This document shows positions 18,107 through 27,391 of a stretch of DNA of 64,000 bases, piece by piece; within the stretch, counting starts at the first letter, position 1; every line of letters begins with the position of its first letter. The position numbers were made by a program, and so were the translations under genes. The notes beneath the pieces are model-generated. The model was not told the origin of the DNA. It ran no database searches and worked only from the letters and a program-made list of their open reading frames with translations. Source of the DNA: Natrialba swarupiae (GTDB lineage Archaea > Halobacteriota > Halobacteria > Halobacteriales > Natrialbaceae); contig NZ_VTAW01000009.1 in the NCBI RefSeq assembly GCF_008245225.1, forward strand, positions 62,001 to 126,000, written 5' to 3'.

Positions 18107-20224
18107 CTACTCGTCGACGTCGTTTCCAAGCCCATCTACGTCCGGTGACGCCTCACCAGCAACCGACTCTGCAAAGTGACACCGCGACTGGGTTCCTTTC
18201 ACCTGCTGCCAGTCTGGTGACTCGGTTTGACACTTCGATTCAACCATCGGACAGCGAGTGTGGAAGCTACAGCCGTCAGGTCGGTCGATCGGGCTCGGAA
18301 CTGCTCCCTCAAGTGGTTCGAACCCGCTCGTGCCGTCGATAGTCGGAACCGCATCGAAAAGGGCAGCGGTATACGGATGCGCTGGGCTGTCCCGTAACGA
18401 CTCTGCAGCCCCCCGTTCGACGATTTCACCAAGGTAGGTAACGAGGATTCGATCGGCCAGATGCGAGACGACTTTCAGATCGTGTGAAATAATGACGAAG
18501 CTTTGTCCAGATTGTTCTTGTAACTCCAACAATAGATTACAGACGGTCGCCTGGATGGAAACGTCAAGTCCGGAGACCGGTTCGTCAAGGACGACCAGTT
18601 CCGGCTCAAGTGCCATCGCCCGTGCCAGCGCGACTCGTTGTAGTTGCCCGCCTGAGAGTTGGTGTGGGCGGCGGTCAGCGTGTTCTGGCCCCAGCTCTAC
18701 CCACTCGAGAACTTCCCGAACGCGATCCCACTGTTCGGACTGTGCCCAGCCTGCCTCGATAAGTGGTTCAGCAACCAGTTCTCGGACACGAAGTCTTGGA
18801 TTACAACTCGACCGGGCATCCTGAAAAACCATTCCAACGTCGTTGAGTTGGTCGTGGCTTCTGTCTTCGGCGATGCCAACTGGCTGGCCGTTGAGCCGAA
18901 TTGTCCCTGACGTTAGGCCTGATAGCCCGGTCATCAACTCGGCAATCGTGGACTTGCCACTCCCGCTCTCGCCGACTATGCCCAGCGTTTCACCCGGTCG
19001 AACTACGAAACTGACGTCGTTGACTGCTGTCAGTTGCTCGCGGCCCGATAAAACGCTCTCCAGGACGGACTGGTTAGTTTCGTACTCTTTCGAGACGTTC
19101 TCGAAGCGCACCACTGGGTCGGTAACCGAGTCGTCGTTCACGAGCGACTTCGTTCCCGAATCGAACCCTTGATCCTCATTGGATCCAGTGGGGTGTGCGT
19201 CTAGATCAGGAACTGAATCGAGTTCGCTACACTTGACATGGTGGGTACTTTCGACTGTAGTGACGGGTGGCTCAGTTGTGTTGCATTCTGTAGTGGCGTA
19301 GGAACATCGCGATGCGAAGGGGCAGCCTCGGCTGTCGAAGCGGTCCGGGACTGTGCCATCAATCGTTGGGAGTTTTGTCCCACTATGGTTGGCGTCGATC
19401 CGGCACCGTAGCAATCCGTGGGTATATGGGTGTCGTGGATTATTCAGGACCCTCTCAGTCGGTCCCGATTCCATTACCTCGCCACCATAGAGGACGACAA
19501 CCCGGTCACAAATCTCGGAGACGACGCCGAGGTCGTGGCTTATTAGCACGATAGACATCTCCTCGATCTCGCTGAGATCGGCCAGGAGGTCGAGTAACTG
19601 GGCTTGCGTCGTCGTATCAAGCGCCGTCGTCGGTTCGTCGGCTAACAAGAGCGTCGGGTTGGCCGCCAGCGCCACAGCAAGCATCACGCGCTGGCGCATC
19701 CCACCAGAGAACTCGTGGGGATAGTCGTCGATTCGACGTTCGGCATCGGCGATACCAACGCGTTCGAGGAGTCCGATTGCCTCGTTTCGCGCGTCACTCC
19801 ACAGTGGGCGACGCCGGAACGACTGGAATCCAAAGGCTGCTGGGAGGGACTTCGCGGGACCGTCGTGTGTCAGTGTCGCAGCCTCTAAAATCTGCTCACC
19901 AACAGTCAACACGGGATTCAACGAGGCCCCCGGGTCCTGGAATAACATCGAGATTCCTGAACCACGGATGCGCCGTTTCGTCGTCCGATCCGCTTCGGTA
20001 AGCTCGGTCCCATCGAAGGTGACGGTCCCGCCGACGATCTCACCCGGCTCCTCGAGGCCAACGATCGAACGGGCTGTAACTGACTTCCCGGAGCCACTCT
20101 CGCCGACGATTCCGACGATCTCTCCACGACCGACCTCGAACGTGACACCGTTGACCGCACGAACCGTTTTCTCCGGCAAACGAAATTCGGTTTGTAGATT
20201 GTCTACTCTGAGTAACGGATCCAT
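18107..20224 (-). CDS. fused dual-ATPase subunit of a peptide/nickel ABC transporter (DppD-DppF)
   Basis: 705 residues from MDPLLRVDNLQTEF; 20 upstream in-frame codons overlap the permease and lack similarity. Two full ATPase modules are joined in one chain. The first has Walker A GESGSGKSVTARS near 42, signature SGGMRQRVMLA and Walker B LLADEPTTALD. The second has Walker A GESGSGKSTIAEL near 425, signature LSGGQLQRVALARA and Walker B LVVLDEPVSGLD. Each ends in the oligopeptide-type C-terminal domain with a cysteine cluster (GCPFASRC, CSFHTRCPM). The fusion replaces the separate DppD and DppF of bacteria. It is last in the operon and 1 bp after the permease stop. Confidence 0.93.
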   Translation of the reverse strand: MDPLLRVDNLQTEFRLPEKTVRAVNGVTFEVGRGEIVGIVGESGSGKSVTARSIVGLEEPGEIVGGTVTFDGTELTEADRTTKRRIRGSGISMLFQDPGASLNPVLTVGEQILEAATLTHDGPAKSLPAAFGFQSFRRRPLWSDARNEAIGLLERVGIADAERRIDDYPHEFSGGMRQRVMLAVALAANPTLLLADEPTTALDTTTQAQLLDLLADLSEIEEMSIVLISHDLGVVSEICDRVVVLYGGEVMESGPTERVLNNPRHPYTHGLLRCRIDANHSGTKLPTIDGTVPDRFDSRGCPFASRCSYATTECNTTEPPVTTVESTHHVKCSELDSVPDLDAHPTGSNEDQGFDSGTKSLVNDDSVTDPVVRFENVSKEYETNQSVLESVLSGREQLTAVNDVSFVVRPGETLGIVGESGSGKSTIAELMTGLSGLTSGTIRLNGQPVGIAEDRSHDQLNDVGMVFQDARSSCNPRLRVRELVAEPLIEAGWAQSEQWDRVREVLEWVELGPEHADRRPHQLSGGQLQRVALARAMALEPELVVLDEPVSGLDVSIQATVCNLLLELQEQSGQSFVIISHDLKVVSHLADRILVTYLGEIVERGAAESLRDSPAHPYTAALFDAVPTIDGTSGFEPLEGAVPSPIDRPDGCSFHTRCPMVESKCQTESPDWQQVKGTQSRCHFAESVAGEASPDVDGLGNDVDE

Positions 20225-20225
20225 C

Positions 20226-21188
20226 TCACACCTCCTCGACCCGCGTCTGGAGGTGCGGATCAAGTGCATCACGGAGCCCATCACCGAGTAAATTGAACCC
20301 GAGGACGGTAAGCGCGATTGCGATCCCAGGGACGTTGACGAGCCACCAGGCGGTCCTGAGGTAGTGTCGACCCCCTGCGAGCATGGTGCCCCACTCGGGC
20401 GTCGGTGGCTGTGCCCCTAGCCCGATAAAAGAAAGTCCCGCGGTTGCGAGGACGACCGTTCCGATATTCAGTGTCCCAATCACCATCACTGGATTCATCA
20501 CAGATGGCAACAGGTGCCGGCGAGCGATTCGCCAGCGAGGAGCACCAAAGAGCCGACCAGCGGCTACATATTCACGTTCCTTAGCCGAAAGGACCGTCCC
20601 TCTCACGATGCGAGCGTAGGTCGCCCAGCCGACCACCGCCAAGGCGATCATTACGTTGCGCAAACTGGGTCCAAGGATGCCTGCAACGACCAACGCCAGG
20701 ACTAATCCGGGAAAGGCGAGTTGAATATCGACTAAGCGCATCAACGCTTCGTCGATCCAGCCACCGGCATAGCCTGCAGCCAGTCCAACTATCGTTCCGA
20801 GTACAACCCTGATCCCTGTAACCAGCAACGCGATGCCCAGAGAGTAGCGTGCGCCGTGGACGACCCGTGACAAGACATCCCGTCCGAGTTGGTCCGTCCC
20901 CAATGGGTGAGCCAGTGTTGGTGACTGGATTTGTGGGCCGACGTTGGTTGCAGTCGGATCGTAGGGGACAACGACAGGTCCAAGCGTGGCGGTCACAGAG
21001 AGCGTGGCGACAATCACTGCACCAGCCAGCGTCAGCGGGTTCCGACGGAGAAACCGTGCAGTCGCTCGAAGTCGAGAATCTAAGACCGACCGGATTCGGT
21101 CCTGGGGCCGATCGATATCTGAGCCATCTGTTAGTGGTTGGTCACCATCACCAGTGGTCGAATCTGAGGCAGTATCCGTTATTGTCAC
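20226..21188 (-). CDS. ABC permease, DppC type
   Basis: 320 residues. An N-terminal acidic region precedes TM1 (LTLAGAVIVATLSVTATLG), followed by the DppC-type extracytoplasmic loop (HPLGTDQLGRDVLSRVVHGARYS). Five further membrane segments follow. The EAA loop AAGRLFGAPRWRIARRHLLPSVMNP near 218 docks the ATPase. It overlaps the upstream dppB-type gene by 4 bp and precedes the fused ATPase by 1 bp. Together they form the transport channel. Confidence 0.92.
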   Translation of the reverse strand: MTITDTASDSTTGDGDQPLTDGSDIDRPQDRIRSVLDSRLRATARFLRRNPLTLAGAVIVATLSVTATLGPVVVPYDPTATNVGPQIQSPTLAHPLGTDQLGRDVLSRVVHGARYSLGIALLVTGIRVVLGTIVGLAAGYAGGWIDEALMRLVDIQLAFPGLVLALVVAGILGPSLRNVMIALAVVGWATYARIVRGTVLSAKEREYVAAGRLFGAPRWRIARRHLLPSVMNPVMVIGTLNIGTVVLATAGLSFIGLGAQPPTPEWGTMLAGGRHYLRTAWWLVNVPGIAIALTVLGFNLLGDGLRDALDPHLQTRVEEV

Positions 21189-22135
21189 GAATTAGTTCCT
21201 CCGAGCCGAATCCGTGGGTCCAGCCGATAGTAGGAAAGATCCACGAGGAGATTCGTCACGACGAAGATCACGGCGGTTAGTAATACGATCCCTTGGACAA
21301 CAGGGTAATTCCGAGCAAAAATCGAATCAACGAGTAGCATTCCAAGACCCGGTCGTTGGAAGACGACCTCAACGACTAGTGCACCGTTGAGAACGAACCC
21401 AAACTGGAGCCCGACGATAGTGATAACCGGGATCAACGCGTTTCTGAGGACATGCTTATACAGAACGAGACGCTCTCGAAGCCCCTTTGCGCGGGCAGCA
21501 GTCACGTACTCTGACTCGAGTTCATCCAGCATCGCCGTCCGAACAAGGCGGGTGATGATTGCAGCCATGCCGGATCCTAGAGTCACCGCTGGCAACACGA
21601 GTTGGGAAAGTGATCCACTACCAGAAACTGGAAAGAGTCCGAGATAGAGCGAGAACACGATTATCAGGAGGTATCCAAGCCAGAAGTTCGGCATCGAGAC
21701 ACCGATTAGCGCAGCTAGTTGGCTACCGATGTCGATGCGGTCACCGCGGTGAACGGCGCTTACGATTCCAGCCGGAACCGCGATGCAAAGCGCGACCACC
21801 ATCGACGCGAGGGCCAACTCGATCGTCGTCGGTGCGTGTTCGACAAGCAACGTGGTCACTGACTGACTGCTGTAATAGGATTCACCGAGGTCACCGTTAC
21901 TAATTCCGACGACCCAATCGACGTACTGGATCGGGATTGGATCATTAAGTCCTTCGGCCTCACGGAACGCCTCGACCGCCTCCGGCGTCGGGTGCGTGTC
22001 TTCCCGCTGGTCGAGGATTGTCTCGGCCGGATCTCCTGGTGTAAGGAACACTAGTCCGAACGAGAGAGCAGATGCTCCGAACAGGACCGTCAGGGCAGTC
22101 GAAAGGCGGTAGAGCAGATAGTTCCCGAGATTCAT
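21185..22135 (-). CDS. ABC permease, DppB type
   Basis: 316 residues with six membrane segments: TM1 YRLSTALTVLFGASALSFGLVFL, then LALASMVVALCIAVPAGIVSAV, GVSMPNFWLGYLLIIVFSLYLG and others. The EAA loop is TAARAKGLRERLVLYKHVLRNALIPVI near 225. TPGDPAE, characteristic of DppB/NikB N-termini, occurs at about 32. It starts 10 bp after the binding protein gene and forms the heterodimeric channel with the following permease. Substrate choice between peptides, nickel and other ligands is not readable from the permease alone. Confidence 0.92.
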   Translation of the reverse strand: MNLGNYLLYRLSTALTVLFGASALSFGLVFLTPGDPAETILDQREDTHPTPEAVEAFREAEGLNDPIPIQYVDWVVGISNGDLGESYYSSQSVTTLLVEHAPTTIELALASMVVALCIAVPAGIVSAVHRGDRIDIGSQLAALIGVSMPNFWLGYLLIIVFSLYLGLFPVSGSGSLSQLVLPAVTLGSGMAAIITRLVRTAMLDELESEYVTAARAKGLRERLVLYKHVLRNALIPVITIVGLQFGFVLNGALVVEVVFQRPGLGMLLVDSIFARNYPVVQGIVLLTAVIFVVTNLLVDLSYYRLDPRIRLGGTNS

Positions 22136-22145
22136 CTACTGGGAT

Positions 22146-23690
22146 TCAGTCCGGTGATGCCTCAGTGAGATCGGTTGCCTGCATGATTGGGTGAGCGTCT
22201 ACGCCGGATACATCAGACCTAATCCCGAGTGCGTATTCCTTGTACGCGATTGGAATGATGGGGGCGTCTTCGATGATCTGTTTTTGTGCTTCAATGTAGT
22301 CATCCGTGCGATCCTCCTCTGGTGTCGTAAATCCATCCTCAATTAGTTCGTCGACTTCCTCACCAACGTTGTGGAGTCCAGTGCCGTCACGCTCGTAGTT
22401 GGTTACATTGACGATCCCCTTTCGATGCCAACTGGCATACATTCGGTAGTCGGCACCAGCACTGAGCGACCCGTAGTTGTACAGCGAGATGTGGGCGTGG
22501 TCATTCTCGCTGAAGAATGCTGATCGCTCTGTGAGCCGGATGTCGACATCGACGCCGATTTCGTCGAAGGCTGCTTGGAGCGACTCTGCCAGCTGTCCAC
22601 CGCCAACCACTACGTCGTTGCTGACCAGAAGCTCGAGCGGTTCGCCATCATACGAGGATTGTTCGACGAGTTCGCTCGCTCGCTCTGGATCGTAGTCGTA
22701 CGTTCTGACCTCGTCAGTTGCGCTCCACGGGATTGCTGGCGCGATCGGAGATCTAGCCGGTTCGCCGAGCCCCTGAAACACGCTGTCGATTAGATCGGAC
22801 TGTGAGACCGCGTAGTTGAGCGCATGGCGCAGATCTCGATCGTTCGTGGGTTCGAGGTACCGATTGATACCGCCGTAGATGATGATCGGCTCGACTGCAT
22901 AATCGACATCGATCCCATCGCTTTCTTCGACTAGTTCTATCTGTTCTGGCGGGAGCTCGAATGCGATGTCTGCTCCCCCCGACTCGAGTTCGAGTACTCG
23001 GGTAGAGTTGTCCAGTACGACGTTGAACGTAACTGTGTCGTACTCTGTCGTCTCACCCCAGTAGTCGTCGAATGGTTCCGTATCGAGTTGCTCACCACGG
23101 TCGATATCGGTAACTCTCAGTTGTCCAGTGCCGATCGGCTCTTCATTGTCCGCCGCATCGCTGTGTGGAATTCCCGTATTGGGGTGTGAGATCGCCTCTG
23201 GCAGCGCAGGGATCGGATTCGGGCTGGCAAATTCGACCGTATGGTCGTCTAATGCCGTTACCTCTGTGCCTCCTGAAAGCGGGAGCCACTCAGGTGCACT
23301 GTCCTCGAACTCCGGCTGGAAGCGATCAACGACGTGGCTGGCCTCAAACGGCGTCCCGTCGTGGAAGAGAACGTCTTCTCGGAGGGAAAACTCCCAGGTC
23401 AGGTCGTCGACGAGCTCCCACTCTGTCGCCAACCCGGGCTCGATCTCGAGATCTGGCGTCGGCCTGGTGAGCGTCTCGAAGACGTTCGTGAAGTACGGAG
23501 CGACGCCACCGTATGGTTCCAGCGTCCACTCCGCCGTCACGTCCCAGGAGAGTGCTACTGTGAGGTCGCCATCCTCGCTCCCGGCACCGAGACAGCCAGC
23601 GTATGCCGAGATGCCGGCTGCTGTCCCAGCACCCAACAGCGCTCGTCGAGTGAGTAAGCCTTGCTGACGATTATCCGTATGCTCACTCAT
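22146..23690 (-). CDS. extracellular solute-binding lipoprotein, family 5 (peptide/nickel)
   Basis: 514 residues from MSEHTDNRQQG. A Tat-like motif (TRRALLGAGTAAG) and lipobox end at AYAGC, so it is an exported lipoprotein. The SBP family 5 fold is evident: LEPGLATEWELVDDLTWEFSLREDVLFHDGTPFEASHV in pieces, then RHALNYAVSQSDLIDSVFQG and a C-terminal domain. It overlaps the methyltransferase stop by 4 bp and is followed by two permeases and a dual ATPase. Family members bind peptides, nickel complexes or opine-type metallophores. No diagnostic ligand residue can be assigned here. Confidence 0.9.
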   Translation of the reverse strand: MSEHTDNRQQGLLTRRALLGAGTAAGISAYAGCLGAGSEDGDLTVALSWDVTAEWTLEPYGGVAPYFTNVFETLTRPTPDLEIEPGLATEWELVDDLTWEFSLREDVLFHDGTPFEASHVVDRFQPEFEDSAPEWLPLSGGTEVTALDDHTVEFASPNPIPALPEAISHPNTGIPHSDAADNEEPIGTGQLRVTDIDRGEQLDTEPFDDYWGETTEYDTVTFNVVLDNSTRVLELESGGADIAFELPPEQIELVEESDGIDVDYAVEPIIIYGGINRYLEPTNDRDLRHALNYAVSQSDLIDSVFQGLGEPARSPIAPAIPWSATDEVRTYDYDPERASELVEQSSYDGEPLELLVSNDVVVGGGQLAESLQAAFDEIGVDVDIRLTERSAFFSENDHAHISLYNYGSLSAGADYRMYASWHRKGIVNVTNYERDGTGLHNVGEEVDELIEDGFTTPEEDRTDDYIEAQKQIIEDAPIIPIAYKEYALGIRSDVSGVDAHPIMQATDLTEASPD

Positions 23691-24595
23691 CGGTCCACCT
23701 CCGCAGGTGCGGCCTGTGTTCCATTTTCGCCCTCGCCAGGTGGCTGATTGGGGGCACCGTCGACGTACGAGATGACCGCTGCGGGTAACGTGTACCGATA
23801 GCACCAGGTCCCGTCTGTCGCGTCAGGCTCTTCGTGGAGCCACGTGTCGAGTGCGTCCGCGTGGGCGAGCGGGTCCTCGACGGCGTCACCCAGCACGGTC
23901 TCGAGAAGTGTGGCTTTCGAGTCCGCCCGTCGCTCGCGGGTCTTCGGTACGGTTTCCACGCTCGGATAGCAACCGCGATCAGCCAGGAGGCCGCAGTAGA
24001 ATGCTTGTCGTGGCGGTGGCGAGGCGAGTGTATCACCCGCCCGTACAGCGACCCGCCGATGTGGCGGGAGACATCCTGGACTATCGATAATCACGAAGCC
24101 CTGAGTGGCTGTCTCGAGAATCCGATCCAGACACTCATGGAGGTCGGGCTGTCGGTAGAGTGACCACCCTGCGACGACCCAATCGTGAGTGGCGATATCA
24201 GTCGATGGCCACTCTCGTTCGATGATCTCCACGTGTTTCCTGCAGTTCGCGGCAGTCAAATTGCGATCGAGCCTGTTCGCCATTGACGACGATGCCTCGA
24301 GGGCGGTAACCACATCGGCACGCTGTGCTAAGAGTCTCGTGTACCGTCCAGTTCCAGGGCCAATTTCTAGAACTGTATCAGACGGTCCAACCAGAGAACG
24401 GATTCTGGACGACCCAGCCGGTTTGTTGACGAAGCGCTCTTCGTACGTGTCGACGTGCTCAGCCCAGAACTCCTCGTCGCCATCAGAGTCAGTCCACCGG
24501 TTTCGTTCGTCAGTGACGATCTCTTCCCACCGTTCGTTCAACGCCATCGGATTGCTGGTTGAAACCGGAGCTACCGTCGAATCCGTCTGACTCAT
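23687..24595 (-). CDS. class I SAM-dependent methyltransferase leading the transporter operon
   Basis: 302 residues. The SAM-binding motif I is VLEIGPGTGRYTRLLAQ near 90, followed by ALEASSSMANRL and the motif II/III region DWVVAGWSLYRQPDLHECL. The N-terminus (LNERWEEIVTDERNRW) and C-terminus (CYRYTLPAAVISYV) lack a recognisable subfamily signature. Its 3' end overlaps the binding-protein start (ATGA), and it is the first gene of a five-gene operon. A methyltransferase coupled this tightly to a peptide/nickel-type transporter suggests it modifies the transported ligand or a small-molecule metal carrier. That is an inference. Confidence 0.85.
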   Translation of the reverse strand: MSQTDSTVAPVSTSNPMALNERWEEIVTDERNRWTDSDGDEEFWAEHVDTYEERFVNKPAGSSRIRSLVGPSDTVLEIGPGTGRYTRLLAQRADVVTALEASSSMANRLDRNLTAANCRKHVEIIEREWPSTDIATHDWVVAGWSLYRQPDLHECLDRILETATQGFVIIDSPGCLPPHRRVAVRAGDTLASPPPRQAFYCGLLADRGCYPSVETVPKTRERRADSKATLLETVLGDAVEDPLAHADALDTWLHEEPDATDGTWCYRYTLPAAVISYVDGAPNQPPGEGENGTQAAPAEVDR

Positions 24596-25268
24596 TGGTT
24601 GGTCTCCGTAGCCATGAGCCGATTAGATTCGCTTGGTCCAGGGATCGCTATGCGATTTCTTCTCACTGAATGCGCTTGCTTCACCACATTCTAATAAACT
24701 GATCTAAGAGGTTAATAGTAGTTACTATCTATTTTGGAGATATTATTAAACCCGAGTCATCGAATTGTGGCGAGCGGCGAAGGCTGTAAGCCACAATCTC
24801 GCCGATTCTACTCGGCGATTGATTTTGGTAATATTTTTCACCACATCGGGACTGGTACCGCCGAAACAGCGATTATCAACCTCTCCGCGTGTTCAATCCC
24901 ATGACATCCCCTCTCCCTAAACTACCCGATCACTCCTTTACAACCCGATCAGGTTTCGTATCACATTCGCAGCTTCGATTCAGCAGACTGTGGCCGGACT
25001 CTGAGTGGCTTCTAACAGGCCGCTCTCGTTCGTTTCGAGTGACCAAGGTTGAGCAAACCTGGGAAATTGCCACAATCATCTTTCATCACGTGAGTAAGGC
25101 GTTGTACGCAGGGAAATACGATCAGCTCTCGGCGGAGCGTTCGCTCGGGTCGTCTCGAGAAGACCCAAGTCGGTTCCCACTCGCGGCCCATCGGGTCGGA
25201 CCGGAGTCGACCGTGGACGGTTCGCCTCGAGGGGTACGTTCAAGACCCTCCTCGAGCCACCGGTTGAT
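24596..25268. other. 673-bp intergenic region with operon promoter and nested inverted repeats
   Basis: No convincing gene. Near the transporter operon there is an AT-rich promoter zone (24690-24755) with an operator-like palindrome at 24715-24728. Further right is an inverted repeat ATTGTGG (24764-24770) / CCACAAT (24791-24797), overlapping GGCGAG (24769-24774) / CTCGCC (24798-24803), then GCCGA (24801-24805) / TCGGC (24812-24816). The base composition is poorer in GC than the surrounding genes. An open frame at 24889-25353 is not supported. The last 70 bp carry the likely gamma-carbonic anhydrase promoter. Confidence 0.55.
24715..24728. promoter_or_regulatory. operator-like palindrome upstream of the transporter operon
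   Basis: ATAGTA-GT-TACTAT is a perfect 14-bp inverted repeat about 120 bp upstream of the methyltransferase start, inside an AT-rich zone with TATA-like sequence nearby (24746-24755). It could bind a dimeric repressor. It does not match the classic bacterial NikR operator halves (GTATGA/TCATAC), although the spacing class differs as well. Confidence 0.35.
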
Positions 25269-25769
25269 ATGTTACGTTCGTTCGACGGAACGGAACCACG
25301 GATCGCCGACTCGGCGTACATCGACGAGACAGCGGTCGTCATCGGCGACGTAATCGTCGAAGACGAAGCGAGCATCTGGCCGAACACCACGCTTCGCGGC
25401 GATCACGGACCGATCGTCGTCGGGGCGCGCGCGAACGTCCAGGACAACGCGGTGTTACACGAGGACGCCACGCTCGAGACCGGAGCGACGGTCGGCCACA
25501 GCGCGATCGTCCACGACGCGACCGTCGCCGAGGGCGCGCTGGTCGGGATGAACGCGGTCGTTCTGGACGGTGCACACGTCGGCGAAAATGCGGTCGTCGC
25601 GGCCGGCAGCGTCGTCACCGAGGGAACCGAGATTCCGGCCTCGACGCTCGTCGCCGGCACACCTGCCGAGGAGAAAGGCGACGTCGACGATCCGCGTCTC
25701 GAGGAGACGGCCGATCGGTACGCCGAGCTAGCAAAGCGGCATGTCCGATCCGCCGAACGGATCGAGTGA
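25269..25769 (+). CDS. gamma-class carbonic anhydrase-like hexapeptide protein
   Basis: 166 residues forming a left-handed beta helix of hexapeptide repeats (TAVVIGDVIVEDEASIWPNTTLRGD and onward). The metal histidines typical of gamma carbonic anhydrases are present, one in VQDNAVLHEDA and two in VGHSAIVHDA. The acidic loop of the Methanosarcina Cam enzyme is absent, as in the CamH/YrdA group. It likely hydrates CO2 or is a close structural relative, and is trimeric. It stands alone on its strand. Confidence 0.88.
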   Translation: MLRSFDGTEPRIADSAYIDETAVVIGDVIVEDEASIWPNTTLRGDHGPIVVGARANVQDNAVLHEDATLETGATVGHSAIVHDATVAEGALVGMNAVVLDGAHVGENAVVAAGSVVTEGTEIPASTLVAGTPAEEKGDVDDPRLEETADRYAELAKRHVRSAERIE

Positions 25770-25830
25770 GGCGGATAAGCGCCATCGATTCGGAGGGAAC
25801 CGGACAACTGCGGCATTCCACCGCTCCGGT

Positions 25831-26691
25831 TCAGCGTTCCGCGGATGATTCCCCTCGCCGTTTCGCGGATGATTCCTCTCGTTTCGCGGGTATGCTCTCC
25901 GATCCGCTCGCGCCGGCGATCACCCTCGAGAGGCGTCGCCGCCACTCGCGTTGTTGCTCGAGTTCCGCTTCGACCGTCTCGAGGCGGTTTTCGAGGCCCT
26001 CGATCGTACGTCGAAGCTCGTCCGAAGAGCTGTCAGCGGGGTCGACGCCGGCAGGGTCGGTCCGGGGATCGACTCCCCCGTCGGGTGCGGGGGACAACTC
26101 CGAGCGCACCTCGTCGACGTCGATGCGCATCTCCTCGAGGACGTATCGCGCCGTCTGTTCCTCACCCAGGCGCTCCTCGAGGGCCCCGATGGCCGTCTCG
26201 AGGCTGTGTATTCGGGATCTAACCCGTGCGACCCGCGGATCGGTGCGAGCGTCGGGCCGAGTGTCGTCCACCGACTCTCGAGGGATCGAATCGGTTCGTG
26301 ATTCGCGTCTCGACTCGAGTTCCGCCACGAGCGCGTCGATCGGGGGTTCCGGCCAGGGCGTCGACTCCGTCGACTCGAGACCGTCCGTCTCGATCTTCCA
26401 GTAGTCGACGCCGCGAATGAACTCGTGATCGAGTGCGCCCACGATCGCCGAGGCGGGAACGGCCGTCTCGAACGCGAGTTCGACGAGCGAGACGGACGGA
26501 TCGGCGTCCGCGAGAGGTGGGTAACTGTCCCGGACGTCGAGGGCGTTTCCCAGTTCGCGAAACAGCCGCCGTTTCCGGTCGTCGTACGCCTCGTCGGAAT
26601 CGAAGTGGATGCGAGCGTAGTACAGGTGTCTCGTCGGAGCGGCCTCCGTCGACGGTTCACGGTCGATCGCCGCCTCGACGTCTCGGTCCAT
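25831..26691 (-). CDS. haloarchaeal coiled-coil protein, function unknown
   Basis: 286 residues from MDRDVEAAID; upstream in-frame codons to 26799 are unlike the protein. The N-terminal 90 residues are a compact domain (HLYYARIHFDSDEAYDDRKRRLFREL, VSLVELAFETAVPASAIVGAL). A linker follows, then two coiled-coil stretches (RSRIHSLETAIGALEERLGEE near 155 and RRTIEGLENRLETVEAELEQQ near 230). The C-terminus holds a short tandem repeat, ESSAKRR / ESSAER. No catalytic residues are visible. It is divergently transcribed from the DUF5799 gene with about 125 bp between starts. Confidence 0.7.
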   Translation of the reverse strand: MDRDVEAAIDREPSTEAAPTRHLYYARIHFDSDEAYDDRKRRLFRELGNALDVRDSYPPLADADPSVSLVELAFETAVPASAIVGALDHEFIRGVDYWKIETDGLESTESTPWPEPPIDALVAELESRRESRTDSIPRESVDDTRPDARTDPRVARVRSRIHSLETAIGALEERLGEEQTARYVLEEMRIDVDEVRSELSPAPDGGVDPRTDPAGVDPADSSSDELRRTIEGLENRLETVEAELEQQREWRRRLSRVIAGASGSESIPAKREESSAKRRGESSAER

Positions 26692-26816
26692 GATCCACTC
26701 CCAACTGACGAAACAGTTCGGGGAGAAAATATATCTTGCTGTCAATTTCGAGGGAGCGAACCGCTCGTCGCCCGACGAGGGAAACCCTGATACGGTCACC
26801 GATCCAATCGCTCGCC

Positions 26817-27269
26817 ATGAGCGAATCGTCGTGGACCGACCGGATCGTCGGAGAGCGAATGACGGTCGACCAGGAGTTCTCCTCGCGAATCCAGGGCTCT
26901 GAGTTCTCGAATCAGCAGTGGAGCCTGATCATGACCGCCACCGAGTTCGAGATCGAACACCCCGGCGATCCGGAACGGGCTCAGATCGTCGCCAACACCG
27001 ACAACGTCGATCAGATCATCCCCGAACTCGAGAACGTCGACGCCCGAATGGGCGCGGCTGGAGCCGGCGGCTCCGGATCCGGCTCGTCGAGCGGGCTCAT
27101 CGACTCCATCAAAGGGTCGCTCGGCCTCGGCGGTGGCGGCGACGATCACGCAGACCAACTGGCAGCGGCCGAACGGCTCACCCAGGAGTACGCCGAGGAG
27201 TTACAATCACACCTCGAGGCGAAGGGACGCTGGGACTCCGTCCGGGAGTCGGTCGTCGACCAGGAGTAA
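26817..27269 (+). CDS. DUF5799 family protein
   Basis: 150 residues from MSESSWTDRIVGERMTVDQEF, the typical opening of this haloarchaeal family. The N-terminal 75 residues are a small alpha/beta domain (SLIMTATEFEIEHPGDPERAQIVANT). A glycine/serine linker and a C-terminal helical segment (ADQLAAAERLTQEYAEELQSHLEAKGRWDSV) follow. The function is unknown. The start was chosen because the preceding in-frame stretch is shadow-like. Confidence 0.82.
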   Translation: MSESSWTDRIVGERMTVDQEFSSRIQGSEFSNQQWSLIMTATEFEIEHPGDPERAQIVANTDNVDQIIPELENVDARMGAAGAGGSGSGSSSGLIDSIKGSLGLGGGGDDHADQLAAAERLTQEYAEELQSHLEAKGRWDSVRESVVDQE

Positions 27270-27391
27270 CGGCTCGACCGGAGAAACGGTACAAACACGA
27301 AGCCGTGATCGGCCGGGGAGTCGGTCCACACACGAGTGGGCCGCCGTCGCAAGCCACAGCATCTTTACGCGCGCTCCCCGACCGTAGGGGT

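Noticed and set aside
24889-25353. Open frame of 154 codons upstream of the carbonic anhydrase gene
   Set aside because: Basic, serine-rich composition unlike the host, no motifs and no ribosome site; it overlaps the carbonic anhydrase start.
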